Source: Gluconobacter sp. Dm-62 (GTDB taxonomy: Bacteria > Pseudomonadota > Alphaproteobacteria > Acetobacterales > Acetobacteraceae). From it: a stretch of DNA of 64,000 nt. Below are positions 18,614-27,443 of this stretch, piece after piece. A model generated the notes under the pieces. The model did no database searches and was not told the DNA's origin. It saw only the letters and a list, made by a program, of their open reading frames with translations. Position 1 is the stretch's first letter. Every line of letters starts with the position of its first letter. Where the stretch lies: NCBI RefSeq assembly GCF_018256155.1, contig NZ_JAERLY010000007.1, forward strand, positions 97,300 to 161,299. Reading direction: 5' to 3'. The position numbers were made by a program, and so were the translations under genes.

Positions 18614-19555
18614 TCAGTACCCCCATTCGGGATGATAGGTCAGCGCGGGGGTTTTCCCCGCCTCTATCTCCCGGATCGTCTGGGCCACATAGGCCGCCTG
18701 CATCCTACAGGATGCCTCCGCCGCAACATGCGGGGTGACGAAAACTTTCGGATGCTCCCAGAACACGGCGTCTTTTTCGAGCGGCTCCTGAGCAAAGACA
18801 TCCAGCACGGCCCCGCGCATGCGCCCTGCATCCAGAGCCGAAACCAGATCATCCGCCACCACCTGATCGCCACGCCCGACATTGATCAGACTGGCGCCGG
18901 GCTTCAAATGTGACAGGAATTCCGCATCAATAAGCCCTCGGGTCTGCGGCGTACTGGGCAGAAGATTAACCAGAATATCCGTCTTTCCCAGAAGCTCCAC
19001 CTTACCGTCTTCCCCGAAATACAGCGGAATATCCTCAACCGGCCGCGCACGGCGGCACCAGGCCGAAACCTGAAATCCGGCTTTTGCCAGCCTCTGCGCC
19101 ACAGCCGATCCAAGATTGCCGTATCCCAGAATACCAATCGTAGTCTCTGCGCTCGTGCGATATTCAAGATTGCGCCGCCAGACTTTCTTTTCCTGCTGCA
19201 AGGCCCATGTCCGCGCATCCCGCAGCAGCGCCACGATCGCCCACAACACATAGTCCGCCATCAGAACCACGGTCTGGTCACCGCCCATCCGCACCAGCAT
19301 GACGTCTTTTGGAAAATCCGACCGCCCGACCAGCTGATTGACGCCCGCCCCGCTACACAAAATGGCGCGCATATGCTGCATCTTCGCCATTTCTCCGGGA
19401 GCAGGATCCCAGACCAGGGCGTAATCTACCTTTGACGCATCAAACGCCGGATCAAACCACGAGACCGTCTGAAGATCAGGCGCCAGCTCATGAAAGGCGT
19501 TACGCCAGTTTTCCCAGGCGGCAGGGCCTTCAGCACTGACTGCAAGCGTTACCAT
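18614..19555 (-). CDS. D-isomer-specific 2-hydroxyacid dehydrogenase (GhrA-like)
   Basis: 313-residue NAD(P)-dependent reductase similar to glyoxylate/hydroxypyruvate reductase A. The Rossmann motif is GILGYGNLGSAVAQRLAKAGF. The catalytic Arg lies in NVGRGDQVV, and Glu/His in AQEPL and TPHVAAE. Start at 19555, where GCGGGGAA precedes the ATG; the frame extends only to a TTG. It is the last gene of a minus-strand series (permease, amidohydrolase, hydroxyacid oxidase, aldehyde dehydrogenase), suggesting 2-hydroxy/2-oxo acid interconversion as the end of that route. Confidence 0.88.
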   Translation of the reverse strand: MVTLAVSAEGPAAWENWRNAFHELAPDLQTVSWFDPAFDASKVDYALVWDPAPGEMAKMQHMRAILCSGAGVNQLVGRSDFPKDVMLVRMGGDQTVVLMADYVLWAIVALLRDARTWALQQEKKVWRRNLEYRTSAETTIGILGYGNLGSAVAQRLAKAGFQVSAWCRRARPVEDIPLYFGEDGKVELLGKTDILVNLLPSTPQTRGLIDAEFLSHLKPGASLINVGRGDQVVADDLVSALDAGRMRGAVLDVFAQEPLEKDAVFWEHPKVFVTPHVAAEASCRMQAAYVAQTIREIEAGKTPALTYHPEWGY

Positions 19556-19593
19556 AAGATTTCCCCGCAAAATGTCGTCGCGCTCAGAACGGC

Positions 19594-21078
19594 TCAGTAT
19601 TTGATCCAGACCGTCTTGAGCGCGGAGTATTTATCAAAACTGTGAAGCGAGAGATCGCGCCCGAAGCCGGACTGCTTCATCCCGCCAAAAGGCGTCATGG
19701 GAGACAGGGCGTCCACGGTATTGATCGACACCGTCCCGACATTCAGCATGTCCGATATGCTCAGCGCCCGCGTCAGGTCCTGCGTCCAAATGGATGCGGC
19801 GAGGCCATAAGGTGTGTCATTGGCCAGAGTGACGGCTTCCGCCTCATCCCGGAAAGTCTGGACAACCAGAACCGGCCCGAAAATCTCCTCGCGCGCAATC
19901 AGGGCATCATGCGGAACATCCGCAAAAATCGTCGGCTGGATGTAGGCTTTCGATGCCCCGCGGCTCAACTGGCCGCCCCCTGTCACAAGGCGGCCGCTCT
20001 CGCGCCCTGCCGCAATAAATCCGACCACACGCTCCGCATGCTCCGCCGATGCCATCGGCCCAAGTCGGGTGGACGGGTCCAGCGGATCTCCGGGAACAAG
20101 CGCCTCGGCCTTCGCCTTCACACGTTCGATCATGTCCTGCGCGATCGACTCATGCACCAACAGACGCGAGTTCGCGGAACAGACCTGCCCCTGATTGAAA
20201 AAGATCCCCCAGGCCGCCTTCTCCGCCGCCGCATCCAGATCGGCATCAGGGAAGACCAGACACGGGCTCTTTCCCCCCGTCTCAAGCCAGACCGGCTTCA
20301 TGTTGCTGTCACCGGCATAGCCCTGAAACAGCTTCCCGATCTCCGTCGAGCCTGTAAACGCCAGACAGTCCACATCAGGGTGCAGCCCCAATGCTTGCCC
20401 GGCCTCATGCCCGAACCCGGGCACAACATTCAGAACGCCATCTGGAAGACCGGCTTCGGATGCAAGCTCTGCCAGTCGCAGTGCGGAAAGCGGGGACTGT
20501 TCGGCGGGCTTGAGCACAACGGAATTGCCCACGGCCAGAGCTGGGACAATTTTCCAGATCGCCAGATCAAGCGGGAAATTCCACGGGACAACCACGCCAA
20601 CGACGCCAAGTGGGACCCGGCGCACCATTGCAAGATCCCGCCCGCCCGTCGGAGCGATCTCGTCATACAGCTTGTCGATGGCTTCGGCATGCCACTGAAG
20701 AATGGCCGCAGCCCCCGGAACATCAATCGTGAGCGTGTCCGAAATCGGCTTCCCGACATCCAGCGTGTCCAGAAGCGCCAGCTCTTCAAGATTGTCCCGC
20801 AGAAGCTGAGCCCAGCGCAGCAGAACAGCCTTGCGCTCCGCAGGCGTCATCCCGGCCCAGACACCACTCGCAAAGGCCGCCCGCCCGCTGACAACAGCCC
20901 GGTCGACATCCTCGGCATCGCCCCGCGCCACACGGGTCAGAACAGCAGCTGTCGCAGGATTGAGCGTGTCAAAACGCTGTCCGGAAACGGCAGGAACAAA
21001 CCGGCCGTCAATCCAGCAATCATTGCGAAAAGACAGCTCGGCAGCACGCTTCGTGTAAAACTCGGTACTTTTCGTCAT
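19594..21078 (-). CDS. Aldehyde dehydrogenase, PuuC-like
   Basis: 494-residue NAD(P)-dependent aldehyde dehydrogenase. The general-base Glu is in WLETGGKSP and the catalytic Cys in FNQGQVCSANSRLL; PWNFPLDLAIWK and FTGSTEIGK form the cofactor site. It resembles E. coli gamma-glutamyl-gamma-aminobutyraldehyde dehydrogenase PuuC across its length (for example DVPGAAAILQWHAEAIDK and NVVPGFGHEAGQAL). The frame extends 19 codons further; the ATG at 21078 gives the family N-terminus. It sits between the GhrA-like and FMN-oxidase genes on one strand. Confidence 0.9.
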   Translation of the reverse strand: MTKSTEFYTKRAAELSFRNDCWIDGRFVPAVSGQRFDTLNPATAAVLTRVARGDAEDVDRAVVSGRAAFASGVWAGMTPAERKAVLLRWAQLLRDNLEELALLDTLDVGKPISDTLTIDVPGAAAILQWHAEAIDKLYDEIAPTGGRDLAMVRRVPLGVVGVVVPWNFPLDLAIWKIVPALAVGNSVVLKPAEQSPLSALRLAELASEAGLPDGVLNVVPGFGHEAGQALGLHPDVDCLAFTGSTEIGKLFQGYAGDSNMKPVWLETGGKSPCLVFPDADLDAAAEKAAWGIFFNQGQVCSANSRLLVHESIAQDMIERVKAKAEALVPGDPLDPSTRLGPMASAEHAERVVGFIAAGRESGRLVTGGGQLSRGASKAYIQPTIFADVPHDALIAREEIFGPVLVVQTFRDEAEAVTLANDTPYGLAASIWTQDLTRALSISDMLNVGTVSINTVDALSPMTPFGGMKQSGFGRDLSLHSFDKYSALKTVWIKY

Positions 21079-21141
21079 CCGGTCGGCTCTCTTTTTCGTC
21101 TCGGGGACATTCCGCGGGCGTTCTGCCCCGGACATGTCAGA

Positions 21142-22287
21142 CTATAATTCCCACAGGGCATCCGACCCGCGCCTGCGCAGCGCGGCAATATCTTCGAGAC
21201 CGGCCAGCCCCAGAATATCCACAACTTCCTGAGACAGCGCCCTGATGGCGTTCTCAACCGACGCCTCGCCCCCGGCGGCAAGCGCCCAGGCCCACGGACG
21301 CCCTATGGAAACCGCCGTCGCTCCAAGCGCCAACGCCATGACAACGTCCCCACCCCGGCGGATTCCACTATCAAGAACGATGTCGCCCTTCCCTTCCACG
21401 GCCGCCACAATCTGCGGCAGAACGTCGATCGTGGCAGGCGCCGGGTCCATCTGCCGCCCCCCGTGATTGGAGACGATCACACCATCCGCACCCGCCTCAA
21501 TGGCAACACGGGCATCTTCCGGATGCATGACCCCCTTCACAACCAGCCGCCCCTTCCATTCGCTCCTGAGCCATTCAAGACCAGCCCGGTCGAGCGTGGG
21601 GTCAATCTGGGCGGCCATTTCCTTGGCCTGTCCCATGATGCCATGCGCGGTGGTATATCCAGCAAGATTGCCGATCGCAGGTGTCCCACGTCCCACCATG
21701 CCCAAACACCAGCGGGGATGAGCAAGCAGCCCCGCCATCTGCATGAGCGTGGGATGGGAGAGATGACGGAAGCCATTGCGGACATCCCGCTCCCGAACCG
21801 GCGTAATGGCCGTATCCACCGTCACGATAATGCCGTCGATGCCGCACTGCGCAGCCCGCGCCAGCATATCCCGTGTCAGGGCACGATCCCGGAAAACATA
21901 GATCTGCGCGAGCGGTGCTCCCCCGACCTTCGCCACCTTTTCCATGGGATCAATGGAAAAAGTGGAAACAGCCATCCCCACACCACACCGCAATGCCGCC
22001 CGCGCCGCCCCTGCTTCCCGGTCAGGATGTAGCATCCCCGCAAAGCCGACGGGCGCCAGCATGAACGGTGCTTTCCACTGCTGCCCGAAACAATGGACAC
22101 CCGCATCCACCGTCTCGACGTTCTTCATCCCCCGCGGCACGATCCCCCATTTCCGGAAAGCCGCGCGGTTGCGCGCCATGGTCCATTCACCATGTGCGCC
22201 ACCATCAACGTAATCCGCAAACAGCCGTGGAAGACGCCGCCTCGCAGACGCGGCAACACTGGAAAAGACACCGTCATCAAGCGGCAT
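21142..22287 (-). CDS. FMN-dependent alpha-hydroxy acid oxidase/dehydrogenase
   Basis: 381-residue (S)-2-hydroxyacid oxidising flavoprotein of the lactate/mandelate dehydrogenase and glycolate oxidase family. Visible: APVGFAGMLHPDREAG (FMN-binding), AQIYVFRDR, and the catalytic cluster VSNHGGRQMDPAPATIDVLP with His and Arg. DSGIRRGGDVVMALALGA binds phosphate. ATG at 22287 has GGAG 10 nt upstream; a GTG at 22305 would add six residues. It is tightly packed with the aldehyde dehydrogenase downstream and the amidohydrolase upstream. Whether it is lactate- or another hydroxyacid-specific cannot be said. Confidence 0.88.
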   Translation of the reverse strand: MPLDDGVFSSVAASARRRLPRLFADYVDGGAHGEWTMARNRAAFRKWGIVPRGMKNVETVDAGVHCFGQQWKAPFMLAPVGFAGMLHPDREAGAARAALRCGVGMAVSTFSIDPMEKVAKVGGAPLAQIYVFRDRALTRDMLARAAQCGIDGIIVTVDTAITPVRERDVRNGFRHLSHPTLMQMAGLLAHPRWCLGMVGRGTPAIGNLAGYTTAHGIMGQAKEMAAQIDPTLDRAGLEWLRSEWKGRLVVKGVMHPEDARVAIEAGADGVIVSNHGGRQMDPAPATIDVLPQIVAAVEGKGDIVLDSGIRRGGDVVMALALGATAVSIGRPWAWALAAGGEASVENAIRALSQEVVDILGLAGLEDIAALRRRGSDALWEL

Positions 22288-22327
22288 ATACAGAAAACTC
22301 CGCACAGGTTGTCATGAGCGCAAACAG

Positions 22328-23956
22328 CTAGATGGCACTTCCGGCATCAGGCCGTGCATCGTAAACGATCCGCCCTCCAAGGAAGGTCATAAGAACCGAA
22401 ATCTCCGGGATCTGGTCGGGCGACACATCCTCAGGATCAGCACTCAGGACGACCAGGTCCGCGAGCTTCCCAACCTCAATGCTGCCTTCCTGTGCATCCC
22501 GGTGACAGGCAAACGCCCCCGCTTCCGTATAGGCATACAACGCCTCGGACACAGTAATGGCCTGCTGCGGAACAAAAGCTGCCCCGCCAGCCAGACTGCG
22601 GCGCGTCACGGCTTTGCTGATCCCCCGAAGTGGAGAAAGCGATACGATCGGCCAGTCCGTCCCAAAGGCCACGACACTACCTGCGTCAAGGAGCGCACGG
22701 TTCGGAAAAGCCCGCTCCAGCTCACTCTCGCGAACCCGCTGGGCCCAGACACCCTGCATCCCCATCCACTCATCGGACGGCGCAACCATGACCGGCTGGA
22801 GACACGCAACAGCGCCCAACTCCCTGAAGCGGGAGATGTCTTCCGCAAACGGGATTTCCACATGCTCAACACGATGCCGCAGCGATCGCGTCTTGTCCGG
22901 GTCCTGAGCATAAGCATCCAGAGCCAACTGGATCGCACCACTGCCAATCGCATGCGTCCAGATCTGAAAACCGGCTTCCGAAACCTGCCGGACCGCAGAT
23001 TTATAGGCCTCAGGCTTCCAGACCAGCGTCCCCGTCTCGTCCGGACGATCCGCATATCCCTGCGGCATGCAGGCGGTATGCGATTCCAGAACCCCATCCA
23101 GAAAGAACTTTACGCCATCCAGACTCAGCATAGGGGAGTGGTAACGCTCACGCAGCCCCTCGATCTCGGCCAATCGCTTTTCCGACAGCGCCGGTGGCGG
23201 CATCTCGACCATGACCCCGACACGACAGGTCAGCCCGCCAGAAGCCTCCATCTCACCAAGCGCCGGGAAAAGCCCTTCGTCATAAGCCGCGCTCTCAACC
23301 CGCGTAATTCCGCATCGCGCCATCTCACCCAGCACGCGCTCAAGCCCGTCCCGGATCATTGCATCATCCATGGGCACCACATGAGCCCCGACCAGCTTGC
23401 CAGCCTCTTCCTTGAGCCATCCTGTCGGAGAACCGTCCGGCCGCCGAACAATTTCCCCGCCCTCGGGGTTCGGGGTAGACGCATCAATCCCCGCAAGCTC
23501 AAGCGCCTTACTATTGGCCCATGCCGCATGAGCCATCCCCGACCTCAGAAAAACCGGCCGGTCCGGCACCACGGCATCCAGCATTGACCGGTCGAAACCT
23601 TCTGGCGGCAGATCCGGATACCCGTAACTCCACTCCAGCCCCAGCAGCCATTCCCGCTCCGGATGCGCCACAGCAAATCCTTCTACCCGCGCCACGACTT
23701 CCGCCATCGTTCGGGCGTCCCGAAAACCGATATTCGAAAGATATTCGGCCCCCATCAGCAGATGAAGATGACTGTCGACAAACCCCGGAAGAATGCAGGC
23801 GCCCCCAAGATCGATCTGCTCCACATCCTCCGGACAACCGTCCAGAAGCACAGAGCGTTCGCCAACCGCCGCAATTCGACCATCACGGATCAGGAGCGCA
23901 CCCTCAAGCCGCTCATTCCCCGGCAGCGCAATCCTCGCATTATACAGAAGCTTCAT
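22328..23956 (-). CDS. Amidohydrolase family protein (YtcJ/AepA-like)
   Basis: 542-residue metal-dependent hydrolase of the amidohydrolase_3 family. Metal-binding DSHLHLLMG is at about 62-70; further ligands are HAIGSG, RHRVEHVEIP and the Asp in FGTDWPIVSLSP. Family members hydrolyse N-acyl or formamide bonds, but most are uncharacterised. Its start overlaps the stop of the NCS1 permease gene by 4 bp, so the substrate is probably what the permease imports, an N-containing ring or amide compound. Confidence 0.85.
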   Translation of the reverse strand: MKLLYNARIALPGNERLEGALLIRDGRIAAVGERSVLLDGCPEDVEQIDLGGACILPGFVDSHLHLLMGAEYLSNIGFRDARTMAEVVARVEGFAVAHPEREWLLGLEWSYGYPDLPPEGFDRSMLDAVVPDRPVFLRSGMAHAAWANSKALELAGIDASTPNPEGGEIVRRPDGSPTGWLKEEAGKLVGAHVVPMDDAMIRDGLERVLGEMARCGITRVESAAYDEGLFPALGEMEASGGLTCRVGVMVEMPPPALSEKRLAEIEGLRERYHSPMLSLDGVKFFLDGVLESHTACMPQGYADRPDETGTLVWKPEAYKSAVRQVSEAGFQIWTHAIGSGAIQLALDAYAQDPDKTRSLRHRVEHVEIPFAEDISRFRELGAVACLQPVMVAPSDEWMGMQGVWAQRVRESELERAFPNRALLDAGSVVAFGTDWPIVSLSPLRGISKAVTRRSLAGGAAFVPQQAITVSEALYAYTEAGAFACHRDAQEGSIEVGKLADLVVLSADPEDVSPDQIPEISVLMTFLGGRIVYDARPDAGSAI

Positions 23957-25338
23957 GCCCGTTCTCCGCCGGGCAGAACCTTCCGCCGGAAAGTGCGCTC
24001 AGCAAGAATATAGAGCGCTGGTGTAAAAAGAAGACTGACCATCCAGGAAATATCCACACCGCCCAGAAACCTGGCCGCGCTCCCCGTATAAAGATTTGTC
24101 GCAAGAAACGGAATCTGAACAACAATCCCCACCACATAGCAGGTCAGTGCAGGGACATTATAATACCCATAAAGACCGCCATCCTTTCTGAAGAAAGAGG
24201 GCACATCGTAGTCTCCATGATGCAAAATATAGTAATCGGTCAGATTGATAGCCGTCCAGGGAATCATGACGGACATCAGAAGCTCCAGAAACTCGCTATA
24301 CGCCGTCATGAACTGATCAGCCATGAGCGTCGCCATTCCAAAAGCCAGTGACAGAAGCCCGACAGTGACGACCAACCTCGCACCTTTCCCGTAATGAAAA
24401 CCGGGCGTGAAAGTCTGTGCGACGGTCAGTGTCGAAAGCGCCCCGCAATAGACATTCATGGCATTCGCCACCGCAATACCGATTGAAAGCGCAAGCAGAA
24501 CAGGCACCGAGGCCACACCCAGGATCGCCGTCAGAGCCTGAATGACATGCGCCCCGCCAGCCACGAGCCCGATCGCCGCCCCCAGCCCCATGGCCAGCAT
24601 CGAACCGGAAACAGAACCCGAAAAACATGCCACAAACGCATATTTCTCGCTTCGGGGCCCCGCCGGAAGATAACGCGATGAATCAGAAACATAGGGCGCA
24701 TAGGCAATCTGCCATAAGGCAGCCAGCGACAGGGTCTGCAGAATACCAGTCCAGCCCCATGGCTGCGTAACAGCATCATGCACGACCGGATGAACCCCCA
24801 TAACCTGCCATATGCAGACAAGCACGGCAGCCCCACAGAGCAGCGTCAGGATACGTGCCGCAACATGGATCACGTGATAACCAAGAATGGCAGGAGCGAT
24901 GGACAGAAGCTGGATGATCAGGATTGCGGGAAGCCGACCCAGCCCCGGAAAGCAGGACTGAAGCCCCTCCGCTCCCAGAACAAGATTGGAGGCCGCAAAC
25001 CCAACATACATCAGCACAATGATCGCGGTCACCGGAACCGCCCCGAACAACCCGAACTGCCCGCGTGTCTGGATCATCTGCGGCACCCCGAGCCGAGGCC
25101 CCTGCGCCGCATGAAGCGCCATGAAAATGCCGCCCACCAGATTACCCACCAGCAGCGCCAGAAGCGCAGGGATCAGAGACAACCCGAAAACCGTTGTCGC
25201 CAGCGCCCCGGTCACGACAGTCAGCATCATGAGGTTAGGCCCGAACCAGACCGTAAAGAGGTCTTTTGCAGTCCCATGACGGCGATCCGCAGGAATGGGG
25301 TAAATCGTCTCTGCTTCCAGTGTGCCAATGGTATCCAT
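23953..25338 (-). CDS. NCS1-family nucleobase/cytosine-type permease (copy 1)
   Basis: 461-residue inner-membrane symporter with about 12 hydrophobic segments, of the purine-cytosine permease (NCS1) family. Characteristic segments are PADRRHGTAKDLFTVWFGPNL, MALHAAQGPRLGVPQMIQTR and the late SVMIPWTAINLTDYY. The start is the ATG at 25338, preceded by GGAGAG with 7-nt spacing; the frame continues 23 codons upstream without support. It heads the minus-strand unit 25338 to 18614. A related permease is encoded in the divergent operon at 30.1 kb. Confidence 0.88.
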   Translation of the reverse strand: MDTIGTLEAETIYPIPADRRHGTAKDLFTVWFGPNLMMLTVVTGALATTVFGLSLIPALLALLVGNLVGGIFMALHAAQGPRLGVPQMIQTRGQFGLFGAVPVTAIIVLMYVGFAASNLVLGAEGLQSCFPGLGRLPAILIIQLLSIAPAILGYHVIHVAARILTLLCGAAVLVCIWQVMGVHPVVHDAVTQPWGWTGILQTLSLAALWQIAYAPYVSDSSRYLPAGPRSEKYAFVACFSGSVSGSMLAMGLGAAIGLVAGGAHVIQALTAILGVASVPVLLALSIGIAVANAMNVYCGALSTLTVAQTFTPGFHYGKGARLVVTVGLLSLAFGMATLMADQFMTAYSEFLELLMSVMIPWTAINLTDYYILHHGDYDVPSFFRKDGGLYGYYNVPALTCYVVGIVVQIPFLATNLYTGSAARFLGGVDISWMVSLLFTPALYILAERTFRRKVLPGGERA

Positions 25339-25604
25339 CGTGCCACTCTCCGTCCTGATGCCAGTCAATCCGTTGTCCGGAAAGGCGCTGATACTGCCGC
25401 ACTCCATTGCAACATCGGACCATTATAAAACATACATTCTTCCGTATTGGTAATGTGTTTCTGGTGCATATTTCCCGAAGCCGTACCCCGGAAAAAGCTA
25501 CGCGAAGAACCAGCATGCCGGCCTTTTCATTCCGCCATCATCATATCTATACCGGAAGGGTGGTGTAACGCCCGACCTCACCCTGAAGGGAAAGGACGAC
25601 TGTC
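25339..25604. promoter_or_regulatory. Divergent promoter region of the two catabolic units
   Basis: 266-bp spacer between the minus-strand permease unit and the plus-strand dehydrogenase operon. A perfect TATAAT -10 box lies on the minus strand (complement of 25422-25427), with no clear -35. AAGGA sits 8 nt before the plus-strand ATG at 25605. No palindrome matching the HutC-type sites was seen here. Confidence 0.45.
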
Positions 25605-26630
25605 ATGCTTGCTGCGCGCTTTTCAGGTGTTGGAGACATCCGCATTCTTCCCGTCCAGACCTCTCCAGACCTGCCTGACGGATCAGTCCGCATCCGGGTC
25701 GAAGCCGCCGGGATCTGCGGGTCTGACCTGCACAATTTCCAGACCGGCCAGTGGATCTCCCAATGTCCCGTCACACCCGGACATGAGTTCTCCGGAGTCA
25801 TTACACAAATCAGCGGCGACTGCGGCTCCCATACAGTCGGCGAGCACGTCATCGCAGATTCAAGAGTCGGCTGCGGCACCTGCCAGGCCTGCCGGTCGGG
25901 CCGGAAAAACCTCTGCCGCAACCTCAGTTTCGTCGGCGAAAGCTGCGACGGCGGGTTCGCACAAGAGGTCATCCTGCCAGCCTCCCAGATCCTGTCTTTC
26001 CCCCGCACAATCCCCCTGCGATACGGTGCCCTTGTCGAGCCACTTTCCGTGTCACTGCATGCTGTCAACCGCCTCGACCCACTGCCCGGCGCGCCCGTGG
26101 TCGTTTGTGGCGGAGGCACCATCGGGGGGCTGGCCGCCCTCCTGCTCCGGCAGCGTGGTCATGATGTGTACCTGCTTGAACGCAACACGGGGCGCCAGAC
26201 ACTTCTCACCGAAACCATTGGCACAACTCCGCTCTCCGCCGACCGACAAGGCTGGAGCGCCCGCTTCGGTCCCGAAGGCCCACGCTTCATCCTCGACGCC
26301 ACGGGCTCCGCAACCGTTGTGCAGATGGCATGCAACCGGCTCGCTCCGGGAGGCCGCCTCGCTCTCGCAGGCATTTTCCATCACGCACCGCAAATGGACT
26401 TCAACCTGATCGTGGAGCGGGAGCTGGACATAAGGGGCGTCAGCGCCTTCGCCAATGAGATGCCTCAGGCCATCGCAATCCTGCCAGACCTCATCCCGTT
26501 CCTCGAACGACTGGTCACACCAGCCGCCAGCCTCACCGACCTGCCAGACCTTTATACCCACCTGCTCTCAGGCGCAGAAAACCGCCTCAAAACCCTGATC
26601 GCCCCCAACGGTACGGACGGAACATGGTAG
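25605..26630 (+). CDS. Zinc-dependent medium-chain alcohol/polyol dehydrogenase
   Basis: 341-residue MDR-family dehydrogenase. Catalytic zinc ligands are Cys in AAGICGSDLH and His-Glu in PGHEFSG; the structural zinc set is GCGTCQACRSGRKNLC. The NAD-binding loop is VVCGGGTIGGLAAL. It resembles threonine, L-idonate and sorbitol dehydrogenases, so it likely oxidises a secondary alcohol. First gene of a long plus-strand operon; the stop overlaps the next start by 7 bp. Confidence 0.88.
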   Translation: MLAARFSGVGDIRILPVQTSPDLPDGSVRIRVEAAGICGSDLHNFQTGQWISQCPVTPGHEFSGVITQISGDCGSHTVGEHVIADSRVGCGTCQACRSGRKNLCRNLSFVGESCDGGFAQEVILPASQILSFPRTIPLRYGALVEPLSVSLHAVNRLDPLPGAPVVVCGGGTIGGLAALLLRQRGHDVYLLERNTGRQTLLTETIGTTPLSADRQGWSARFGPEGPRFILDATGSATVVQMACNRLAPGGRLALAGIFHHAPQMDFNLIVERELDIRGVSAFANEMPQAIAILPDLIPFLERLVTPAASLTDLPDLYTHLLSGAENRLKTLIAPNGTDGTW

Positions 26631-27391
26631 ACATGCCCCAGCTTTTCTCGCTGACAGGCAAAGCGGCCCTCATTACCGGAGGCGGCCGGGGGCTCGGAAA
26701 AGCCATGGCGTTCCACCTGGCCCATTGCGGTGCAAAAGTCTGGATCTCCGGCCGCAACGCCGCAACACTCGAAGCAACCTGCTCGGAAGCCGCTGCCTGC
26801 GGCATGGAACTGCATCCGCTCGTTATGGATGTCAGTAACCTCGGCTCGATACACGAGGCCTTCTCCCACATCCCCCGTAAGGGCAGCTCCCTCGACATCC
26901 TCGTCAATAACGCCGGCGACGAAACCCTGCGCGCCAGCGACGACGTGGATGAACCCCTGTGGGACCGCCTTCTGGACACCAACCTGAAAGGACCGTTCTT
27001 CGTCGCCCAGCAGGCCGCCCGCCTGATGCAGAACGGGGGCACAATCGTCAACATGGCCTCCCTCACCTCCGCAGCAGGCGTTGCGAAGGCCGTCCCCTAC
27101 AGCGCCTCGAAATCCGGCATCCTCGGACTGACGCGCAGCCTCGCCGTCGAATGGGCGCCGCGCGGCATCCGGGTCAACGCTCTGGCGCCCGGCTACTTCC
27201 ATACGGACATGACCGACATGTTCTTTCAGGACGGCGCATGGCGCGAAAAGATGCTGTCGAACATCCCCCTCGGCCGCTTCGGACTGCCGGAAGACCTTGC
27301 CGGCCCCCTGCAATTCCTCTGCTCCACAGCCTCCGCCTACATCACCGGACAGGTTCTCTATGTGGATGGCGGAACACTCGCCGCTCTCTGA
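26624..27391 (+). CDS. Short-chain dehydrogenase/reductase (SDR)
   Basis: 255-residue classical SDR. The cofactor motif is TGGGRGLGKA (about 18-27), followed by NNAGDE and the catalytic Ser-Tyr-Lys in SLTSAAGVAKAVPYSASKSG. It resembles gluconate 5-dehydrogenase and 3-oxoacyl reductase-like SDRs. Translation is probably coupled to the upstream alcohol dehydrogenase. The substrate is not determined. Confidence 0.9.
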   Translation: MVDMPQLFSLTGKAALITGGGRGLGKAMAFHLAHCGAKVWISGRNAATLEATCSEAAACGMELHPLVMDVSNLGSIHEAFSHIPRKGSSLDILVNNAGDETLRASDDVDEPLWDRLLDTNLKGPFFVAQQAARLMQNGGTIVNMASLTSAAGVAKAVPYSASKSGILGLTRSLAVEWAPRGIRVNALAPGYFHTDMTDMFFQDGAWREKMLSNIPLGRFGLPEDLAGPLQFLCSTASAYITGQVLYVDGGTLAAL

Positions 27392-27443
27392 TCCTCACAA
27401 CCCCTGGGATGCTGTCGAACATCCCCCTCGAAAGAGATATCCG

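Noticed and set aside
19642..21147. 501-codon plus-strand frame opposite the aldehyde dehydrogenase
   Set aside because: Antisense shadow of a strongly conserved enzyme; composition is Arg/Pro-rich and no family is recognisable.
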